Positions 59,180-64,000 of a DNA stretch of 64,000 nt are shown piece by piece. The DNA lies in assembly GCA_030652995.1 (NCBI GenBank), contig JAUSAG010000040.1:32679-96678 (forward strand), written 5' to 3'. Position 1 is the stretch's first letter. Each line of letters opens with the position of its first letter. The stretch comes from Methylotenera sp. GTDB taxonomy: Bacteria; Pseudomonadota; Gammaproteobacteria; Burkholderiales; Methylophilaceae. The notes under the pieces were generated by a model. The model was not told the origin of the DNA and did not search any database. It saw only the letters and a program-made list of their open reading frames with translations. The position numbers were made by a program, and so were the translations under genes.

Positions 59180-60046
59180 ATGGTGCAACCTCGAGATAAA
59201 TCAGAAGCAGATTCATTAAAGCCTGATTTATCTCACCTTGGGCTATCTCATGCCGAGCCTTCCCAGCCCAAGTTACAGCTTACCGACTTCTCTAGCCCGT
59301 CTTTACCAAAAACAGCTAGCTCAGATACTTATTTATTTATCTCGGATTTGCATTTATGTGCAAGTCGGCCACATATCACTATCGCATTTTTAGATTTTTT
59401 AGAAACAACTGCATTAAAAGCCAAAGCGCTTTATATTTTAGGTGATTTATTTGAGTATTGGGCTGGCGATGATGATATTGATGATGCATTTCATCAGCAA
59501 ATAATCTTGGCATTTAAAACGCTTGCCAATACTGGTGTGCAATTATTTCTAATGCACGGCAACCGTGACTTTCTTATCAGCCAGCGCTTTTGTACTGCCG
59601 CCAAAATCACGCTACTCAATGATCCAACTTTAGTGGTTTTGCACGGCAAGAAAGCGCTTTTATGTCACGGCGATGATTTATGTACCGACGATACTGCTTA
59701 TCAAAACTTCCGACTTCAGGTTAGAGATAAAAACTGGCAAAAAGAATTTCTGAGTCAGTCATTAGAAACGCGCAAAAAACAAATCGTATCCATTCGAACA
59801 CATAGCGAACAAGAGAAATCACAAAAATCAGCACAAATCATGGATGTGAATTCAGATGCCGTGAACGCATTATTGCAAGCCTATCATTACCCAGAGCTAT
59901 TAATTCACGGCCACACCCATAGACCAAATCAACATCAAATTCAACTTGATGGGCACGACATGACGCGGTGGGTTTTAGGCGATTGGTATGAACAAGGTAG
60001 CTATCTCAGTTGCGACCAATATGGCTGCCAGGACATACGGTTATAA
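59180..60046 (+). CDS. lpxH: UDP-2,3-diacylglucosamine diphosphatase
   Basis: A 288-residue metallophosphoesterase of lipid A synthesis with SDLHL, LGDLFEYW, GNRDF, CHGDDLCTDD and IHGHTHRP, the full set of metal ligands. It is about 48 residues longer than usual at the N-terminus: the domain begins at residue 51, after a Pro/Ser/Lys-rich stretch. No internal ATG separates the two parts, so the extension is probably real. It lies 6 bp after ppiB. The 225-bp gap downstream shows no feature. Confidence 0.93.
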   Translation: MVQPRDKSEADSLKPDLSHLGLSHAEPSQPKLQLTDFSSPSLPKTASSDTYLFISDLHLCASRPHITIAFLDFLETTALKAKALYILGDLFEYWAGDDDIDDAFHQQIILAFKTLANTGVQLFLMHGNRDFLISQRFCTAAKITLLNDPTLVVLHGKKALLCHGDDLCTDDTAYQNFRLQVRDKNWQKEFLSQSLETRKKQIVSIRTHSEQEKSQKSAQIMDVNSDAVNALLQAYHYPELLIHGHTHRPNQHQIQLDGHDMTRWVLGDWYEQGSYLSCDQYGCQDIRL

Positions 60047-60271
60047 AACTCAATCATTAGAAATCAGGTTAAGCGGGGATGCTATAAAAAGCAGTTTATC
60101 CACGATATGATATGGGAGTTAGGTAGCAATTTTACCTTAAAGTAAAACGCTCATTCACCATAAGATAAAATGCCTGCTTACAAAATTTCTTAGATGAAAA
60201 TCCGTTTTTAGGGTTAACAAACTTGAAATGCCAAGCTTCATTTCCACGTAGATACATACGCAGGAGGTCAC

Positions 60272-61921
60272 TTAAGGTTGATAACCGGGTATTTGCATAT
60301 GGTCAACCTCGTCGATTTGTTCCTGCTCTAAAAATTGCTGAGCATATTTTAAATAAATTTTCTCGCGTATAAAAATATCAAAAAGATCAGGATCTATATG
60401 ATGATCAACTTTCATCTTGCCTAAAATGGCCAAGGACTCCGAAAGTGTTTTAGCTTTCTTATAAGGTCTGTCTTTTGAAGTCAGTGCTTCAAAAATATCA
60501 GCAATACCCATCACGCGGGCTGGAATCGACATCTGCTCACGCGTCAATCCTTTAGGGTAACCTTTACCATCCATACGCTCATGGTGCCCGCACGCGTATT
60601 CAGGGACACGTAGCAAGCTTTTGGGATAAGGTAGGGATTCGAGCATGTTAATTGTGACTACAATATGGTTGTTGATCACCTGACGCTCTTCTGCGGTTAA
60701 CGTGCCACGTGCAATACTAAGGTTATACAACTCGTTCTCACTTAAAAACGGCGTTAACTTACCCTCACCATCAATGATGGTCAACATACTGATGTCACGC
60801 ACCCGTTGCTGATCCTCTTGCGTCATTAACTCACTACCAATATTAGCGCGCCTTAAAAAGACTCGGTCTTGGTCGCACTTTGATTTAAATACATTTAAAG
60901 CTAAGGCTAATTCTGCAAACCTATCTTGCAAGTCTACGTTGTTAGTATTACTGCGTAGCAATTGCAGCTGCTGTTTGAGCATCTCACACTCAGCCTGCTG
61001 TTTTAGTAGCTCAAAACGCTCATCAATCAACTGAATACGATCAAAAATTGAAGATAGTTTGGTTGGCTTATCCATCACAGCCTCAGGCGTGGTCACTTTG
61101 CCGCAATCATGTAGCCAGCTAGCGACTTTGAGCTCATAGAACTCATTCTCATTCAGGTTGAAATCTTTAAGTGGTCCTGATTGGGTGTTAATTGCGGCCT
61201 GAGTGAGCATCATCGTAAGCTCAGGTACGCGCCGACAATGGCCACCGGTATAGGGTGACTTTTGGTCAATCGCATCCGCAATCAGCTCAATAAAAGCCTC
61301 AAATAAATTCTTTAATCCTTCAATTAAATTATGGTTGGTCATAGCCACTGCAGCTTGAGATGCCAGCGATTCAACTAAGCTCTGATTAGCCACTGAAAAA
61401 GGAATAATTTCACCGGTATCAACGTCAATTGCATTGATCAGTTGCAATACACCAATCACTTCAGATTCGTGATTTTTCATAGGAATGGTCAAAAATGACT
61501 GCGAACGATAGCTTGTCTTTGCATCAAACTTACGTGTGCCAGAAAAGTCAAAATCCTCAACTTCATAGGCATCAGCAATATTAACGGTTTTATTATTTAG
61601 CGTGGCGTATGCAGCCACAGTTGTGAGATTAGGGCTACCATCTTCTAAATATAAAGGTAGTGGCAAAAATGGAATGGGTTTATCTGTCGTGCCACCAAGC
61701 GATATATTGAGCGTTTTATTGCTCATAATCTCAAACTTAAGATGCTTATCGTCAGTAATGGTATAGAGCGTACCACCATCCGCATTGGTAATCTCTTGCG
61801 CACCAAGCAAAATCATTTCCAACAAACGTGAGTTATCCCGTTCTGCAGAAAGTGCTACGCCAATAGCGTTGAGCCTCTCAAGGCGCCTTAATAGATAGGG
61901 GTGTTGCGAATCATTAATCAT
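60272..61921 (-). CDS. GAF-HD-GYP cyclic-di-GMP phosphodiesterase
   Basis: A 549-residue cytoplasmic protein: GAF domain (about 20-195), then HD-GYP with His 271-Asp 272 (WLHDCGKV) and HHERMDGKGYP (446-456), so the metal site looks intact. A charged, probably coiled insert of about 100 residues (290-390) splits the HD domain. It is the third gene of the PP2C-FHA-HD-GYP set, 90 bp after the FHA gene. Confidence 0.93.
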   Translation of the reverse strand: MINDSQHPYLLRRLERLNAIGVALSAERDNSRLLEMILLGAQEITNADGGTLYTITDDKHLKFEIMSNKTLNISLGGTTDKPIPFLPLPLYLEDGSPNLTTVAAYATLNNKTVNIADAYEVEDFDFSGTRKFDAKTSYRSQSFLTIPMKNHESEVIGVLQLINAIDVDTGEIIPFSVANQSLVESLASQAAVAMTNHNLIEGLKNLFEAFIELIADAIDQKSPYTGGHCRRVPELTMMLTQAAINTQSGPLKDFNLNENEFYELKVASWLHDCGKVTTPEAVMDKPTKLSSIFDRIQLIDERFELLKQQAECEMLKQQLQLLRSNTNNVDLQDRFAELALALNVFKSKCDQDRVFLRRANIGSELMTQEDQQRVRDISMLTIIDGEGKLTPFLSENELYNLSIARGTLTAEERQVINNHIVVTINMLESLPYPKSLLRVPEYACGHHERMDGKGYPKGLTREQMSIPARVMGIADIFEALTSKDRPYKKAKTLSESLAILGKMKVDHHIDPDLFDIFIREKIYLKYAQQFLEQEQIDEVDHMQIPGYQP

Positions 61922-62011
61922 TGGGATGACACTTGCACCTTGTTAACAAGTTTAAAATAAAAATGGGTTACATTTCATATAGCGAGGCTACACAGCCCAC
62001 TTGAAGTCTGA

Positions 62012-62782
62012 TTAAGACTTTATAAGATAAAATTCCATCTTAACGCCAGCTAACTCAATCACATCATGGTCGCTCAATGCTAGCGCTTGTAGACCAACGG
62101 ATGTGCCATTGACGATAGGCAGAGTAAGCCCTTCAACATGCGTAATAAAATAGCCGTGAGGTCGCTTTGTAATTACAGCCACTTGAACCCCTACTTTACC
62201 AAGCGTCGTTAACGTTTTATTCAACACCAATTCTCGCCCACTGCCAGATCCATTTAGCACCTGTATTTTACCTACTAGGTTGCTTAAGCTGTTGGTTGGC
62301 GATGCTGTTGATGTTAATGCAGGGCTACTTGTATTGGTTTTTTCACCTGGATGCGTTTCAGAACCTGTCCTCGACTGTACTATTAAAACGGGAGCAACTT
62401 CAGGTTTAGCTTTGCTGGACTTCATCGCTGACGGGTGAATCATCATTGTTTTTTCAAAAGCTGGACGGGCTTGCTCAGCCTCGACGCCTGATGCGGCATC
62501 GTCAATGTACTTTAATTGATACTTGCCAAACTCAATCACATCGCCATTTTTTAAAATCTGCTTTTTAATAAACTCATCATTCACTAACGTGCCATTAGTA
62601 CTAGCTAAGTCTTCAATATAAAAACCGCTGCCCGATTTTACGATCATGGCATGGTCGCCGCTCACGGCCAAATTATCAAGATGAATATCATTAGCAGACT
62701 TACGTCCAATATGAACACTCGCCTTGTTAAGCGGATATTCGCTAATAAATACATTTTCGAGCGAAAGAATAAGCGTTGCCAT
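62012..62782 (-). CDS. FHA-domain protein
   Basis: A 256-residue protein. A canonical FHA domain lies at about 1-95 (IGRKSANDIHLDNLAVSGDHAMI, STNGTLVND), with the phosphothreonine-binding Arg, Ser and Asn. A flexible Ser/Thr/Pro linker follows (about 110-175), then a second FHA-like domain (about 176-256) lacking the GR..S core. I chose ATG 62782 because AGGA lies 6 nt upstream; a TTG start at 62806 would overlap the upstream gene. It reads phosphothreonine marks that the adjacent PP2C may remove. Confidence 0.88.
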   Translation of the reverse strand: MATLILSLENVFISEYPLNKASVHIGRKSANDIHLDNLAVSGDHAMIVKSGSGFYIEDLASTNGTLVNDEFIKKQILKNGDVIEFGKYQLKYIDDAASGVEAEQARPAFEKTMMIHPSAMKSSKAKPEVAPVLIVQSRTGSETHPGEKTNTSSPALTSTASPTNSLSNLVGKIQVLNGSGSGRELVLNKTLTTLGKVGVQVAVITKRPHGYFITHVEGLTLPIVNGTSVGLQALALSDHDVIELAGVKMEFYLIKS

Positions 62783-62793
62783 CATCAATCCTG

Positions 62794-63624
62794 CTACTTT
62801 AACCAACCGAGAAAATTATCATACCAAGAATAATTACATTCAAATGTTTTTTTTACTTTAACCAGTATGACCGAAATATTATCTTTGCCGCCTTTATCGT
62901 TAGCTAACTGCACCAGCACCTCAACTGCCTTTGTCAGGCTAAATGAATGCTCATTAAGTGCCGCTTGTATAATACTGTCATCCACCATGTCACTCAAGCC
63001 GTCTGAGCAAAGAAGATAAACGTCCTCAAGTGCCACGTCGTATTCATTCAACTCCAGCTCAACCTCAGGGTCGGTACCCAAAGCACGTGTCACGAGATTT
63101 CTATTAGCCGAAAATTTTGCCTGCTCTGGGGTAATCAAGCCCAGTTTAATTTGCTCTTGAAGTAACGAGTGGTCTTCAGTAATTTGCGTTAACACCTGAC
63201 CACGTAAACGGTACATCCGAGAGTCTCCAATATGCCCCACCAGTAACTTATTATTGGTAAAGAGCCCCACAACCAATGTTGTACCCATGCCTGCACATTG
63301 CGACTGCGTTTGCGACACGTGATAAATCACCTCATTCACCTGCTTCACTGCATCTATGATTAACTGTGACTCAGGCTGTTTTTTAAACCCTGCCGCTTCT
63401 AGATTGGATTGATCATTTATCATCGCTTCTTTTAAATCAGCAGTAATGCTTAGCACCGCCATTTCACTGGCGACCTCCCCTGCTTTATAGCCGCCCATGC
63501 CGTCTGCCAATATGACAAACCCCATCGTCACATCACTGGCGATTGCGTCTTCATTATGATCTCGCAACAAACCTACATCTGTCAGACGTACAACTTCTAA
63601 GGCATCACTTAAGTCCATATCCAT
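62794..63624 (-). CDS. PP2C-family Ser/Thr protein phosphatase
   Basis: A 276-residue phosphatase with all metal and phosphate motifs: RDHNEDA, LADGMGGYKAGEVAS, GMGTTLVV, HIGDSRMYR, CSDGLSDMV and GGKDNISVILV. It is the first gene of a three-gene unit with FHA and HD-GYP genes. The ATG lies only about 10 bp after the end of tnpB, and there is no proper ribosome site between them, so its native leader may have been cut off by the insertion. The cognate kinase is not in the window. Confidence 0.92.
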   Translation of the reverse strand: MDMDLSDALEVVRLTDVGLLRDHNEDAIASDVTMGFVILADGMGGYKAGEVASEMAVLSITADLKEAMINDQSNLEAAGFKKQPESQLIIDAVKQVNEVIYHVSQTQSQCAGMGTTLVVGLFTNNKLLVGHIGDSRMYRLRGQVLTQITEDHSLLQEQIKLGLITPEQAKFSANRNLVTRALGTDPEVELELNEYDVALEDVYLLCSDGLSDMVDDSIIQAALNEHSFSLTKAVEVLVQLANDKGGKDNISVILVKVKKTFECNYSWYDNFLGWLK

Positions 63625-63634
63625 TGATCGTGAA

Positions 63635-64000
63635 CTACCCCGCCGTAAACGACGGAGTTTCTAACTTCAACGGCACGAGCACAATACTAGACTTACGTCC
63701 AGCACCACGACTGACAGTGCCTCCATTAGCAGTAACGACTATTCCAGCCGTTATCATGCGTTGTGCTTCATTGCGAAGGTTGATGGCGGCATTGATGTCT
63801 CTATCATGCTTGGTGCCACATTGATCACAAGTCCACATTCTTATCTCTAAAGGCATTTTAGTCTGGGCATGCATACAGCATGAGCAGGTTTTAGAACTGG
63901 CAAAGAAGCGATTCACTTCAATATAACCTTTACCTGCTCTCTCAGTTTTATACTTCAGCATATTGGTGAAGCTACCCCAACCAGCATCGCCGATGGCGCG
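63635..64000 (-). mobile_element. tnpB: IS200/IS605-family TnpB (OrfB) C-terminal part, runs off the window
   Basis: The frame is open to the window edge, so at least the N-terminal half is outside. Visible from the edge: AIGDAGWGSFTNMLKYKTERAGK, then the zinc finger CSCC...CDQCG and the RuvC-III segment HDRDINAAINLRNEAQ with the last catalytic Asp. The C-terminal part is normal, so it could belong to an intact element. TnpB is an RNA-guided nuclease that promotes retention of the element. Whether tnpA accompanies it cannot be seen. Confidence 0.9.
63638..63660 (-). other. IS200/IS605 right-end hairpin within the tnpB 3' end (putative omega-RNA tail)
   Basis: On the minus strand CCGT-CGTTT-ACGG (63643-63655) folds into a small hairpin followed by CGGGG and TAGTTCAC. 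It coincides with the last codons of tnpB (ETPSFTAG), the place where IS605-type elements have their right-end hairpin and the 3' part of the guide RNA. The exact cleavage point (TTCAC or TCAA, 63625-63634) is not resolvable. Confidence 0.55.

Overview
The window reads as a stretch of chromosome from a moderately AT-leaning betaproteobacterium, most likely a methylotroph of the Methylophilaceae (Methylotenera-like). This is inferred from gene orders typical of Betaproteobacteria (rplU-rpmA-obgE-proB, pilD-coaE-zapD-yacG, argJ beside a Nudix-ThiE fusion, rpsT divergent from murJ-ribF-ileS-lspA) together with the protein flavour; no rRNA gene or named marker fixes the species. No tRNA, rRNA, CRISPR array or prophage was recognised. 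The only mobile element is a partial IS200/IS605-type tnpB at the right edge. LAYOUT. 1-8.5 kb: the end of an M48 peptidase gene, a small lipoprotein behind a Fur-box-like site, a YjbQ-family protein, a PAS-PAS-GGDEF-EAL cyclic-di-GMP protein, a second lipoprotein, and clpB behind a near-consensus sigma-32 promoter. 8.5-26.3 kb: a respiratory island holding two haem-copper oxidases and their assembly genes. ccoI-ccoS come first, then DUF2244-coxB-coxA-cox11-coxC, SURF1, a Sco-like protein, ctaA and ctaB (haem A/O synthesis), then ccoNOQP-ccoG-fixH-like-TauE/SafE. FNR-type and other palindromic sites lie in front of the two oxidase gene sets. 26.3-33.0 kb: a minus-strand cluster with a Tat-exported 13-cysteine Csp1-type copper storage protein, a TonB-dependent receptor, a CxCC-containing beta-propeller protein, a dedicated TonB-ExbB-ExbD set and a second small propeller-like protein. 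It looks like a self-contained metal (probably copper) acquisition and storage system. 33.2-35.1 kb: RegB/RegA, a redox-sensing two-component system expected to control oxidase genes. 35.2-46.7 kb: housekeeping genes (lspA, ileS, ribF, murJ, rpsT, purK, purE, proB, obgE, rpmA, rplU). 46.9-55.6 kb: ispB, an orphan gene, pilD, coaE, zapD, yacG, a PCu(A)C copper chaperone, Nudix-ThiE, argJ and cysS. 55.7-60.0 kb: a TPR protein and an L,D-transpeptidase that share a C-terminal NTF2-like domain, two cyclophilins and lpxH. 60.3-64 kb: PP2C phosphatase, FHA protein and GAF-HD-GYP protein, apparently one operon, with the tnpB right end directly before the phosphatase start codon. HOW IT FITS TOGETHER. 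The dominant theme is copper and oxygen respiration: CcoI exports Cu+ for cbb3 assembly, Cox11, Sco-like and PCu(A)C proteins metallate aa3, RegBA and an FNR-type site provide redox and oxygen input, and the receptor/Csp1 cluster may supply and buffer the copper. That last link is inference from domain content and adjacency.
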